Origin: Thiodiazotropha sp037384425
GTDB taxonomy: Bacteria; Pseudomonadota; Gammaproteobacteria; Chromatiales; Chromatiaceae
Length of the DNA: 64,000 nucleotides
Direction of reading: 5' to 3'
Assembly: GCA_037384425.1 (NCBI GenBank)
Contig: JARROA010000001.1
Location: 248,001-312,000 of the forward strand
The notes beneath the pieces are model-generated. The model was not told the DNA's origin, made no database searches, and saw only the letters and a list, made by a program, of their open reading frames with translations. Each line of letters starts with the position of its first letter. The stretch's first letter is position 1. Shown in pieces: positions 1 to 11,924 of this stretch. Made by a program: the position numbers and the translations under genes.

Positions 1-2187
<2,187 letters not shown>

Positions 2188-2190
2188 AGC

Positions 2191-3393
2191 ATGTCCATGG
2201 CGAGCGTTGAAGTCCCCGGTATTCGTCTGGGGGTCGCCGCGGCCGGTATCAAATACACCGACCGCAAGGACCTGCTGGTGATCGAGCTGGCCGCCGGCGG
2301 CAGCGCCGCCGCGGTCTTCACGCGCAACGCCTTCTGCGCCGCCCCCGTGCACGTGGCGAGAGCCCATCTGCAGCGGACTGCCCCCCGCTATCTGTTGGTT
2401 AACTCCGGCAACGCCAATGCCGGTACCGGCGAACAGGGCCTGCGTGACGCCGAGGCCAGCTGCCGCTATCTGGCGGAGAGCGCCGGCTGCAGCGCCGAAC
2501 AGGTGCTGCCCTTTTCCACCGGCGTGATCGGCGCCAATCTGCCGCTCGAACGGATGCATCAGGCGATGCCAGCGGCCATCGGCGACCTGTGTGCTGCAGG
2601 CTGGGAAGCGGCGGCAGAGGCCATCATGACCACCGATACCCGGCCCAAGCTTGCCTCCCGCCAATTCGAGATCGACGGCGTCAGCGCCCGTGTGGTCGGT
2701 ATCGCCAAGGGCTCCGGCATGATCCGTCCCGACATGGCGACCATGCTGGCCTACCTGGCCACCGATCTGGCGGTCGAACCGGTACTATTGCAGAGCTGTC
2801 TGAACCTGGCGGTCGAACCCTCCTTCAACAGCATTACCGTGGACGGCGACACTTCGACCAACGACGCCTGTGTGCTGCTGGCCAGCGGTGCCTCCAGCCT
2901 GCCGCCGGTGAATGACCGCGAGAGCGAAGCCTACCGTCGGCTGGCCGAAGCGGTTGCCGCCGTCTGCATGGAACTGTCGCGGGAGATCGTGCGTGACGGT
3001 GAAGGGGCCACCAAGCTGGTCGAGGTGGTGGTGGAGCAGGCGGCCGATCGGGCCGAGGCCCGTGAAGTGGCCTATACCATCGCCCACTCGCCCCTGGTCA
3101 AGACGGCACTCTTCGCCAGCGATCCCAACTGGGGCCGCATCCTTGCCGCCGTCGGCCGCGCCGGTCTGCGGAAGCTGGTGATCGAGCAGGTCGAGATCTG
3201 GTTGGATAACGTCTGTATCGTGCGAGACGGTGGACGCGCCCCCGAGTACACGGAAGAGGCGGGGCAGGCGGTCATGGACAGGCCGGAGTTCGCCATCCGG
3301 GTCAGACTCGGCCGCGGGCAGGCGGAGACCCGGGTGCTGACCTGTGACCTCTCCTACGACTACGTCAAGATCAACGCGGAATACCGTACCTGA
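2191..3393 (+). CDS. argJ: Bifunctional glutamate N-acetyltransferase/ornithine acetyltransferase
   Basis: Transfers the acetyl group of N-acetylornithine to glutamate, recycling acetyl in arginine biosynthesis; many family members also use acetyl-CoA. The 400-residue length fits the family. The autocleavage signature is visible as KGSGMIRPDMATML, with the predicted nucleophile Thr184 following Ala183, so the precursor should split into alpha and beta chains. The SFNSITVDGDTSTND block is also typical. The start is 3 bases after the secA stop; a second Met two codons later (2197) is an alternative because no strong ribosome site separates them. A secA-argJ-mutT order occurs in other gammaproteobacteria. 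Single-enzyme versus bifunctional activity cannot be read from sequence. Confidence 0.96.
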   Translation: MSMASVEVPGIRLGVAAAGIKYTDRKDLLVIELAAGGSAAAVFTRNAFCAAPVHVARAHLQRTAPRYLLVNSGNANAGTGEQGLRDAEASCRYLAESAGCSAEQVLPFSTGVIGANLPLERMHQAMPAAIGDLCAAGWEAAAEAIMTTDTRPKLASRQFEIDGVSARVVGIAKGSGMIRPDMATMLAYLATDLAVEPVLLQSCLNLAVEPSFNSITVDGDTSTNDACVLLASGASSLPPVNDRESEAYRRLAEAVAAVCMELSREIVRDGEGATKLVEVVVEQAADRAEAREVAYTIAHSPLVKTALFASDPNWGRILAAVGRAGLRKLVIEQVEIWLDNVCIVRDGGRAPEYTEEAGQAVMDRPEFAIRVRLGRGQAETRVLTCDLSYDYVKINAEYRT

Positions 3394-3412
3394 GCAGCGG
3401 CTTCCCTCGAGC

Positions 3413-4351
3413 ATGCTGATCCACGTCGCTGCCGCCGCCATCCAGGATGCCGAGGGGCGGGTGCTGATCACCAAAAGGGCGGACCATCTGCACCAGGGGG
3501 GGCTGTGGGAGTTTCCGGGCGGTAAGCTGGAACCGGGGGAGACACCGGAACAGGCGCTGGCGCGGGAGCTCAAGGAGGAGCTGGACATCCACCCGCTGGC
3601 AACCGAGCCGCTGATCCGGATTCACCATCAGTATGAGGATCGCCTGGTACGGCTCGATTTTTTTCGCGTGAAGGACTATCGGGGGCAGGCAAAGGGCATG
3701 GAAGGTCAGCCGTTACGTTGGCTCATCCCAGGGGAGATGCGGCCGGAGACCTTTCCTGCAGCCGACCGTCCCGTCATCACCGCCTTGCAACTTCCGGATC
3801 GCTATCTGATCACCGGCGCTGACCCGCAGGACCGGGAGCGCTTTCTGCACCGAATCGAAAAGGCGTTGGCAGCGGGCCTGCGGCTGGTTCAGCTTCGTGC
3901 CCACGAACTCGACGACCCGCAATATCGCGCATTGTTGCAGGAGGTGCGGGCACACTGCACGAAGCATAATGCCAGAGTGTTGATCAATCGCCCCCGGGAC
4001 ACGCTCGCTTGGGCAGGGTTGGCCGACGGTCTCCATCTCACGTCGTCACAGCTGATGGCGCTCGCAGAGCGTCCACCCGAGAGTGGACTGGTCGGCGCCT
4101 CCTGCCATATGCCTCAGGAGCTGGCCCGGGCCGCCAGGTTGCAGCTCGATTATGTACTGCTGTCGCCAGTGTTGCCGACAGCCAGCCATCCGCAGACATC
4201 GGCCATGGGGTGGGAGCGCTTCAGCGCCTGGGTGGAGCAGGTCAATCTGCCGGTCTATGCGCTCGGCGGTATGCGTCATGATCTGCTGCAACGGGCCAAG
4301 CAAGCCGGCGGGCAGGGCATCGCCGCGATCCGGGGATTCTGGCCCGAGTAG
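3413..4351 (+). CDS. Nudix hydrolase (MutT-like) fused to a ThiE-like domain
   Basis: The first half (about residues 1-130) is a MutT-type Nudix hydrolase: the box is intact (GGKLEPGETPEQALARELKE followed by EL) and the domain opens with the usual A-A-I-x-(D/N) strand. Such domains hydrolyse oxidised nucleotides such as 8-oxo-dGTP. The second half (about 140-312) resembles thiamine-phosphate synthase, with VQLRAHELDD, GLHLTSSQ, GASCH and DYVLLSPVLPT. The lysine normally found after QLR and the PTxTK phosphate motif are altered, so this half may not make thiamine phosphate. The ATG at 3413 is preferred over an upstream in-frame codon inside argJ because homologous sequence begins there. MutT-ThiE fusions are known in gammaproteobacteria. 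The 3' end converges on the PilZ gene. Confidence 0.9.
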   Translation: MLIHVAAAAIQDAEGRVLITKRADHLHQGGLWEFPGGKLEPGETPEQALARELKEELDIHPLATEPLIRIHHQYEDRLVRLDFFRVKDYRGQAKGMEGQPLRWLIPGEMRPETFPAADRPVITALQLPDRYLITGADPQDRERFLHRIEKALAAGLRLVQLRAHELDDPQYRALLQEVRAHCTKHNARVLINRPRDTLAWAGLADGLHLTSSQLMALAERPPESGLVGASCHMPQELARAARLQLDYVLLSPVLPTASHPQTSAMGWERFSAWVEQVNLPVYALGGMRHDLLQRAKQAGGQGIAAIRGFWPE

Positions 4352-4377
4352 GAACGCCCGGTCGTGTCGGAAGCGGC

Positions 4378-4773
4378 TCAGTCGTGAAAGCCGTAAGCCT
4401 CGACCAGCGTGCGCAGGGTCTCGATGTCTTCGCTGCGCTTTTGCAGAAACTCGAAGCCGGAATCGTAGAAGGCGGGATTGATGTCGTTGTCGCTCCAGCG
4501 GCAGACGGCACGAAAGCGCATCGGCTGCAGGGCGCCCTCGGTATCGGGTAGGCGCACTTCGAGGGAGTACTCCTGGCCGACCGCGACCGGCTGTTCGCTG
4601 ATCAACATCAGCCCCTCCGGGGTGATATCCACCACATGCCCCAAGGGGCGATCGCCATCAAGTTCCCACACCCGCAGATAGAAGATCAGGTGACGCCGTT
4701 TGATGGTGCGCCGGTCATCCTGTTTTTGGCTGCTGATGTCGCGATTGTGTTCACTCGGGTGTTTCATGTACAT
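4378..4773 (-). CDS. PilZ domain protein
   Basis: A 131-residue cytoplasmic protein consisting of one PilZ fold, the common c-di-GMP receptor domain. The N-terminal basic block DRRTIKRRH supplies the RxxxR-type arginines, and VVDITPEGLML matches the second (D/N)xSxxG motif with Thr in place of Ser. The start at 4773 (a second Met lies two codons in) follows a GAAGAAG ribosome site and lies 10 bases after the hslO stop on the same strand, so the two are probably co-transcribed. c-di-GMP binding is plausible because the key residues are present, but the output target is unknown. The window also encodes a GGDEF/EAL enzyme at 31.1-34.3 kb. Confidence 0.85.
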   Translation of the reverse strand: MYMKHPSEHNRDISSQKQDDRRTIKRRHLIFYLRVWELDGDRPLGHVVDITPEGLMLISEQPVAVGQEYSLEVRLPDTEGALQPMRFRAVCRWSDNDINPAFYDSGFEFLQKRSEDIETLRTLVEAYGFHD

Positions 4774-4783
4774 GGCGGCTTCT

Positions 4784-5653
4784 TCATTGTGACTGCAGCG
4801 GCGGTGCGGCGGTGACCGTGTCGGAGAGCAGGGCTTCCAGGTCGACGCTATCGAAAGCATAGTGCTTGTTGCAGAATTCGCAATCGACCGAGATCTGGCC
4901 CTCCTCGTGCAGGATCTGATCCAGTTCGGAACGTTCGAACACGCGCAGCGCGTTGGCGATACGCGCCTCGTTGCAGTGGCAGCGAAAGGCGACGGGGGAG
5001 GAGTCGAGCAGCCGCACGCCCTGCTCGTGAAACAGTCTGTAGAGCAAGCTCTCCGCATCCAGTGTCAACAGCTCATCGCGGGTCACCGTGTCGCCGAGCA
5101 GGTTGAGTGACTGCCAGGTGGAAACCTCCGCCTCCTGCCCCGGCAGGACCTGCAGCATCAGACCGACGGCGGTCTCGCCGTTGGCGGCCAGCCAGAGCCT
5201 GGTGTCGAGCTGTTCGGACTTTTCGAAGTAAGTCTCCAGCGAATCAGCAAGGCGCTGGTTCCGCAATCCCACGATGCCCTGATAGGGTTCGCCCTGCTCC
5301 GGTTCGAGCGTGATCACCAATCTTCCGTCACCGTAGAGCGGCTCATCGTCCGCCAGCGGGCGTTTGGAGTTCCAGCGACTCAGGCCCCGGATGGTGCCCG
5401 CATGGGTCGCCTGCGCGACCAGGGTGTGCAAAGGGCCCTGGGACTGTATCTGCAGAATCAGCGAGCCGTGGAATTTGATCGTCGCCGAGAGCAGGCTGAC
5501 GGCGGCAAGGGACTCCCCCAGCTGTTCGGCAATCGGGGACGGATAGTTACGCTCATGCAGCACGGCGCGGTAGCTGGCATCCAGTTGTACCAGTTCTCCT
5601 CGCACTCCGCGGGTGGAAAAGACGAATCGATGCAGGCTGTCTCTGTTGAGCAT
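4784..5653 (-). CDS. hslO: Redox-regulated chaperone Hsp33
   Basis: Cytosolic holdase activated by oxidants and heat: zinc is lost and disulfides form in the C-terminal switch domain. The switch is intact, with a CxC pair at residues 225-227 and a CxxC pair at 258-261 separated by 30 residues, matching the family spacing. The N-terminal substrate-binding domain starts MLNRDSLHRFVF and the length (289) is normal. The gene is transcribed divergently from the hybrid kinase and reads into the PilZ gene. The 137-base divergent region carries AT-rich sequence that could hold promoters for both. Confidence 0.96.
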   Translation of the reverse strand: MLNRDSLHRFVFSTRGVRGELVQLDASYRAVLHERNYPSPIAEQLGESLAAVSLLSATIKFHGSLILQIQSQGPLHTLVAQATHAGTIRGLSRWNSKRPLADDEPLYGDGRLVITLEPEQGEPYQGIVGLRNQRLADSLETYFEKSEQLDTRLWLAANGETAVGLMLQVLPGQEAEVSTWQSLNLLGDTVTRDELLTLDAESLLYRLFHEQGVRLLDSSPVAFRCHCNEARIANALRVFERSELDQILHEEGQISVDCEFCNKHYAFDSVDLEALLSDTVTAAPPLQSQ

Positions 5654-5790
5654 GAGGCTAGATCTGGTCGTTGTTTAGCGGAATATCACCGATTGAATGA
5701 ATTCACTATAATGCTTCGCACGAATGGTGAGTACATGCAAGCCCATGACCTATTCAGGGAAGTTTAGAAGTACAGAACAGGACATTCAAA

Positions 5791-7875
5791 ATGCCGCGAT
5801 CTAAATTCCTCAGCCATGAGATGCTGCGCAATCCGGAGTTTCAATCAGCACTGGTTCGTCTGGGGATCTGGTTCTTCAGTATCCTCTACATCGGGCTCGG
5901 CGCCTGGACCGCCTACTACGATGTCAATGTGCCGCTTTACTATCTGTTGTTCGGCGGCTACTTCATCTTTTTCGTCGTGACCCTGATCAGTGTCTATCAG
6001 ATGCCGGTGATGCCGGTCAGGCCCTATATCACGCTGCTGATCGACATCAGTGCCGTCAGTCTGGCGATTTTCCTCACCAGTGAGGCGATCAGCCCCTTCT
6101 ATCTGCTCTATATCTGGATTTTTGTCTCCTACGGCACGCGCTACGGCAAGATCGTGCTGATGGTGGCCTCGATCCTCAGTGTCGCCGCCTACAATGTGGT
6201 TCTGATCGCTCTGAACGAGTGGGGCATACATGCCTTCGAAGCCTTCTTTTTTCTGTTTCTGCTGGTGATGCTGCCGCTCTATCAATACAGTCTGCTGCGC
6301 AAACTGCACAAGGCCAGACAGGAGGCGGAGCATGCCAACAAGGCGCGCGGCGACTTTCTGGCCACCATGACCCATGAGTTGCGCACGCCGCTGATCGGTA
6401 TTCTGGGCATGGCAAGATTGATGCAGGGGACGCCACTGGATGCTGAACAGAAGGAGTATCTGCATTCGATTCGCTCATCCGCCCAGTTGTTGCGCGCCCT
6501 GATCGGCGACATCCTCGACTTTTCCAAAATAGACGCCAACAAGCTGGAGTTGGTGGACGAAACCTTCGATATTCGTCGCTTGGTAAGCAGCGTGACCTCC
6601 GCGCTGGCGAATGAGGCGCAGGAAAAGCAGCTCGATCTGCGTTGCTGGATCGATCCCCGGCTGCCACGTATGTTGCAGGGTGACAATTTGCGTATTTCGC
6701 AGATCCTGTTCAATTTGCTCGGCAACGCCATCAAATTTACCGAACGTGGCAGTGTCATGCTGAGAATCAGTGCTGTCGACAGCCATGAAAACCTGGCCCA
6801 GCCCCATGTGCTCATCGAGATCGAGGATACGGGCATCGGCATTCCACAGGATAAACTGGACCGGATCTTCGACATGTTCTGGCAACTCGATGCCTCGAAC
6901 AGTCGACGATACGGCGGCACCGGTCTGGGCACCACGGTGGCGCGTGACCTGAGTCGACGCATGGGTGGCGAAATCACCGTTCGCAGCCAGATCGGGGTCG
7001 GCTCCACCTTCGCCGTGCGGCTGCCCCTGATCAAACAGCAGGGAATGGCGCAACCGGTATCCGCCCCGCTGTTGGAAGGCAAGCGCATCCTCATATTCGA
7101 GAGCAACGAACAGGATATGAACCTGCATCTCAAACTGGCGGAAGAGCTGGGAATGCAGGCCGTTGCCGTGCTCTCCCTGAAAGCGCTCACGCCTTATCTG
7201 GATCAAATCTTCGATGTGGTGCTGGTATGTGACACCCTGGCCGGAATCGCGTTGAACCAGGCCCTGAGTCGAATCGAAATTCTGGAGGGCAACCCGACCA
7301 TACTGCTGGCCGGTTACCGTGGCCGTACCATCGGCATCCCGTCCCCGGTCTCAAGGGTGTTGATGAAACCTTTTCTGGCCGACGACCTGTACGAAGCGGT
7401 CGTCGATCCGCTGCGCATGCGCGAATCGGAGCGGGCCTCGCTCTCCTCTGCGCTCGGGCATGAAGTGCGGGAATCGAGCGGTATCCAGATCCTGCTGGCT
7501 GAGGACAACGCCATCGCCGCCAAGGTGCTCTCAACCCTATTGCTTCAGCGTGGTCATTCGCTACAGGTGGTGAAAGACGGTAAGGAGGCGTTGGAGGCGG
7601 TGGCAAAGATCGACTACCATCTGGCCTTTATCGACCTCAGAATGCCACGTATGGACGGTATCGAATTTACCCGCCGTTATCGTGCGACAGAGAGCGCGTC
7701 GCGTCATCTGCCGATCTATGCCCTGACCGCCAATACGGCGGAGGACGCGATGAAACATTGTCTCGATGCGGGCATGGACGGTTTCCTCAACAAACCCGTG
7801 GAGCCCGAGCAGCTGGATGCCATCATCATGCGGCATACCGGCACGGATCACTATCGGCCGTATACCCTGGACTGA
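5791..7875 (+). CDS. Membrane-bound hybrid sensor histidine kinase with two receiver domains
   Basis: Residues about 20-175 form a multi-span membrane region with no large periplasmic loop, as in RpfC-like sensors. A short helix leads to the HisKA domain (THELRTPLIG, phospho-acceptor His195). The ATPase domain follows, with N box NLLGNAIKF, G1 EDTGIGIP and G2 GGTGLGTT. A first receiver-like domain (about 425-545) keeps the MKPF lysine but its acidic pocket is altered (FESNEQD), so it may not be phosphorylated normally. The last receiver (about 568-685) is complete, with AEDN, Asp615 in IDLRMPRMDG, ALTAN and NKP. There is no C-terminal HPt domain, so an external phosphotransfer protein is expected. 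It is followed after a single base by the HD-CBS-HEPN-like gene, implying co-expression. The signal sensed is unknown. Confidence 0.92.
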   Translation: MPRSKFLSHEMLRNPEFQSALVRLGIWFFSILYIGLGAWTAYYDVNVPLYYLLFGGYFIFFVVTLISVYQMPVMPVRPYITLLIDISAVSLAIFLTSEAISPFYLLYIWIFVSYGTRYGKIVLMVASILSVAAYNVVLIALNEWGIHAFEAFFFLFLLVMLPLYQYSLLRKLHKARQEAEHANKARGDFLATMTHELRTPLIGILGMARLMQGTPLDAEQKEYLHSIRSSAQLLRALIGDILDFSKIDANKLELVDETFDIRRLVSSVTSALANEAQEKQLDLRCWIDPRLPRMLQGDNLRISQILFNLLGNAIKFTERGSVMLRISAVDSHENLAQPHVLIEIEDTGIGIPQDKLDRIFDMFWQLDASNSRRYGGTGLGTTVARDLSRRMGGEITVRSQIGVGSTFAVRLPLIKQQGMAQPVSAPLLEGKRILIFESNEQDMNLHLKLAEELGMQAVAVLSLKALTPYLDQIFDVVLVCDTLAGIALNQALSRIEILEGNPTILLAGYRGRTIGIPSPVSRVLMKPFLADDLYEAVVDPLRMRESERASLSSALGHEVRESSGIQILLAEDNAIAAKVLSTLLLQRGHSLQVVKDGKEALEAVAKIDYHLAFIDLRMPRMDGIEFTRRYRATESASRHLPIYALTANTAEDAMKHCLDAGMDGFLNKPVEPEQLDAIIMRHTGTDHYRPYTLD

Positions 7876-7876
7876 A

Positions 7877-9235
7877 ATGAGTGACTTGATCGCGCAGGCC
7901 GCAACCTTTGCCACCCAGGCCCATGCGCGTATCGATCAGCGCCGTAAATATTCCCATCAACCCTACGATGTACACCTGAAGGCGGTGGCGGCGCTGGTCA
8001 GTGAGGTCTCCGGCGACCCCCACATGATTGCCGCCGCATGGCTGCACGACACGGTGGAGGATACGCCGGCGACAGTGCAGGATATCGAGCGGAACTTCGG
8101 TGCCGATGTGGCGCAACTGGTTGACGAACTGACCGATGTGAGCCGTCCGAGCGACGGCAACCGCGCCGAACGCAAACGGCTCGATCGTCAGCATATCGCC
8201 AGAGCATCGGTGCGAGCCAAGACCATCAAGCTCGCCGACCTGATCGACAATTGCCGGGATATCTGTCAACACGACAGCCGTTTTGCCCGTGTCTTCCTGA
8301 ACGAGATGGAGGCGCTGCTGGACGTGTTGCACGACGGTGACGAGCGACTCTACCGCAGAGCCCGCAAAGTCTGGCGCGGCTGTCATGAGAAGCTCTCCCG
8401 GCAGGCGCACCAGGAGAGCGATGAGACGGTGTCGGGCGAGGCGGGCGATTTCGGGGTGACCTATGAACAGCAGCGGGCCCTGCGTCACTTCACCGAGGCC
8501 TTCAAAGCCGCCGACATTGCCGATCCGCTGCCTTCGTTCGATGCCGCGACTTCGGTCTTCGCCGCCAGCGAAGACATGCAGGCCGGAGGCTGGGTGGTGG
8601 CGGGCGTGCGCGACCGAGGCCTGGTCAGCGGTTACCTGCAGGTGGACGATCTGACCGATGGCAGTTGCCGCGATCATCGACGGGAGTTCGCCCGCGGACA
8701 GCTGCTGCATGGTGACGCCAGCCTCTCCGACGTGATTCAGGTGCTGACCCGTTACGACTGCTGCTTCGTCACCCTGATGGGCGAGGTGACTGGTTTTATT
8801 CTGCGTGCCCACATCCAACGGCCCCTGGTGCGCATGTGGCTGTTCGGCATGATCACCATCGTGGAGATGAATCTGGTCGCCAGCCTGCATCGAAGCTTTC
8901 CGGATGACGCCTGGCAGTCGTTGCTCAGCGAAGAGCGCCTGCAGAAGGCGAGGGACTTGCAGGAGGAGCGACTGCGCAGGGGGCAGACGAGCCGTTTGCT
9001 GGACTGTCTGCAGTTTTCCGACAAGGCGCGTCTTCTGATCGAGGACGAACACTCCCTCGCCCGTCTGGGATTTCCCACCAAAGGCAGCGCCAAACGCATC
9101 ATCAAGGCGCTCGAGTCATTGCGTAACAACCTGGCGCATGCGCAGGATATCGTCACTCACGACTGGCCCCAGATCGCCCGCATGACCCGACGCATCGAGG
9201 GGCTTGTGTTGTGGCACAGTATCGACGAGGAGTAA
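7877..9235 (+). CDS. HD (SpoT/MESH1-like hydrolase) - CBS - HEPN-like fusion protein
   Basis: The N-terminal ~180 residues look like the (p)ppGpp-hydrolase HD family: QRRKYSHQPYDVH (His33), LHDTVEDT (His57, Asp58, Glu61, Asp62) and KLADLIDN (Asp121) supply the metal ligands and the catalytic ED pair. A synthetase domain is absent. Residues about 222-316 read as a CBS-like regulatory unit ending FILRAHIQRP. The helical C-terminus (about 320-445) contains SLRNNLAHAQD, an Rx4H motif (Arg416, His421) like that of HEPN ribonucleases. The ATG at 7877 is one base after the kinase stop. A short hydrolase would be expected to lower an alarmone or other nucleotide; linking it to a CBS sensor and a possible RNase is unusual. 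Fold calls for the last two domains are inference. Confidence 0.75.
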   Translation: MSDLIAQAATFATQAHARIDQRRKYSHQPYDVHLKAVAALVSEVSGDPHMIAAAWLHDTVEDTPATVQDIERNFGADVAQLVDELTDVSRPSDGNRAERKRLDRQHIARASVRAKTIKLADLIDNCRDICQHDSRFARVFLNEMEALLDVLHDGDERLYRRARKVWRGCHEKLSRQAHQESDETVSGEAGDFGVTYEQQRALRHFTEAFKAADIADPLPSFDAATSVFAASEDMQAGGWVVAGVRDRGLVSGYLQVDDLTDGSCRDHRREFARGQLLHGDASLSDVIQVLTRYDCCFVTLMGEVTGFILRAHIQRPLVRMWLFGMITIVEMNLVASLHRSFPDDAWQSLLSEERLQKARDLQEERLRRGQTSRLLDCLQFSDKARLLIEDEHSLARLGFPTKGSAKRIIKALESLRNNLAHAQDIVTHDWPQIARMTRRIEGLVLWHSIDEE

Positions 9236-9491
9236 CTGGCAGGCTAGCCCGAATATTTCACCCGGTCGCTAGAAAATTATACTAACCCATCGATTTAATA
9301 GGGCTTTCCTGGGATATTAGGAAAGCACAAGGAGTTACCGACCTACGCTGAACGCGCTCTCGTGCCGGTCTCGCCGCCCAGCTGCGGTATTTGCTCAATC
9401 GTCAATAGCTTAGGCTATTGGCTCAATCACAAATCCGCATCTGAGCGACGATTCCGGCATGATCATCGCGTTCCCGGATGAAACATTCAGG
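9236..9491. other. Convergent intergenic region with two hairpins
   Basis: The 256 bases between the convergent HD-CBS-HEPN-like gene and metF hold no gene. Two perfect hairpins are visible: GCTTTCCT/AGGAAAGC (9303-9326) and CAATAGC/GCTATTG with a 4-base loop (9403-9420), the latter flanked by direct copies of GCTCAATC. Neither has a U-run, so they are not classical intrinsic terminators on this evidence. Confidence 0.5.
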
Positions 9492-10337
9492 CTAGAGCCC
9501 CAGGTTGTTCCAGATGGTCTTGCTCGGACCCGACTGGTTCATGGTATAGAAATGGAGGCCGGGAGCACCGCCCTCGAGCAGCCGCTGGCAAAGCCGTGTG
9601 ACCGTTTCTATGCCATAGGCGCGAATCGAATCCAGATCGTCGCCGAATCCCTCCAGACGTTTTCTCAGCCAGCGCGGGATCTCGGCGCCGCAGGCATCGG
9701 AGAAACGCGCCAGCTGGGTGAAGTTGGTGATCGGCATGATGCCGGGGACGATGGGAATCTCGATGCCCAGCGTCCGGCAGTCGTCGACAAACCGGAAGTA
9801 GGCGTCCGGGTTGTAGAAATACTGCGTAATCGCGCCGGTCGCCCCCGCATCGACTTTCTGTTTGAAATAGGCCAGGTCCTGCCTGGCGCTGACCGCCTGG
9901 GGGTGGAATTCAGGGTAGGCGGCGACTTCGATATGGAAGTGGTCGGCGAAGGTGTCGCGAATCAGCTGCACCAGTTGGTTGGCATTGCTGAGATCGCCAA
10001 GACCGCCGGGTCCCGCTCCTGAGGGCAGATCGCCGCGCAGGGCCACCAGGCGATCGATTCCCTTATCCCGGTAATGCTCCAGAATCTCGATGATCTCCTG
10101 ACGCGTTCCGCCGATACAGGAGATGTGAGGTGCGGTGACGATAGCTTCGGAACAGAGCCAGTCGACCGTGTCGAAGGTGCGCTGGTGTGTCGAGCCGCCG
10201 GCTCCGTAGGTGACGGAAAAGAAGGCTGGGTTCAGGGCGCGCAGGGTCTTCACCGTCTGCTGCAAGTTGGCGAACCCCTTCTCCGTCTTTGGCGGAAAGA
10301 GTTCGAAGCTGAAAATGTTCTGGTCTTCTGTTGGCAT
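9492..10337 (-). CDS. metF: 5,10-methylenetetrahydrofolate reductase
   Basis: FAD enzyme reducing methylene-THF to methyl-THF, the methyl donor for methionine synthesis. The N-terminus contains FSFELFPPKT, the glutamate-containing first strand of the barrel, followed by FFSVTYGAGGST, both diagnostic. The ATG at 10337 gives 281 residues; a TTG 17 codons upstream would add sequence with no family resemblance. It lies 159 bases downstream of ahcY on the same strand, so it probably belongs to the riboswitch-controlled unit that regenerates methionine from homocysteine. The spacer carries a strong palindromic structure listed separately. Confidence 0.96.
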   Translation of the reverse strand: MPTEDQNIFSFELFPPKTEKGFANLQQTVKTLRALNPAFFSVTYGAGGSTHQRTFDTVDWLCSEAIVTAPHISCIGGTRQEIIEILEHYRDKGIDRLVALRGDLPSGAGPGGLGDLSNANQLVQLIRDTFADHFHIEVAAYPEFHPQAVSARQDLAYFKQKVDAGATGAITQYFYNPDAYFRFVDDCRTLGIEIPIVPGIMPITNFTQLARFSDACGAEIPRWLRKRLEGFGDDLDSIRAYGIETVTRLCQRLLEGGAPGLHFYTMNQSGPSKTIWNNLGL

Positions 10338-10371
10338 GGCTTCGCTCAATCTGATGGGCTGCTTGTGTCCC

Positions 10372-10449
10372 CAATCCGGCCTCGGCAAGCGTCATCTATC
10401 CCTGTCACATCAGAGGGGATAGGTGACGGCAGTCGTGGCTGCCGGATTG
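10372..10449 (-). other. Structured ahcY-metF spacer element
   Basis: Outer arms CAATCCGGC (10372-10380) and GCCGGATTG (10441-10449) are perfectly complementary. Between them lies a 12-bp hairpin (10391-10402 with 10416-10427) whose single C/A mismatch in one strand becomes a G-U pair in RNA, plus a smaller GGCAG/CTGCC hairpin (10428-10443). On the metF-coding strand this can fold as a three-way junction. Possible roles are an attenuator, a processing or stability element, or a REP-like repeat. The structure is seen; the function is unknown. Confidence 0.5.
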
Positions 10450-10496
10450 CGAACGGCCGTTACGTACTGTTGCGCTCTCTAGGCGAAAGGCTCAGC

Positions 10497-11903
<1,407 letters not shown>

Positions 11904-11924
11904 GGTAATCATCTCCTGAATATC

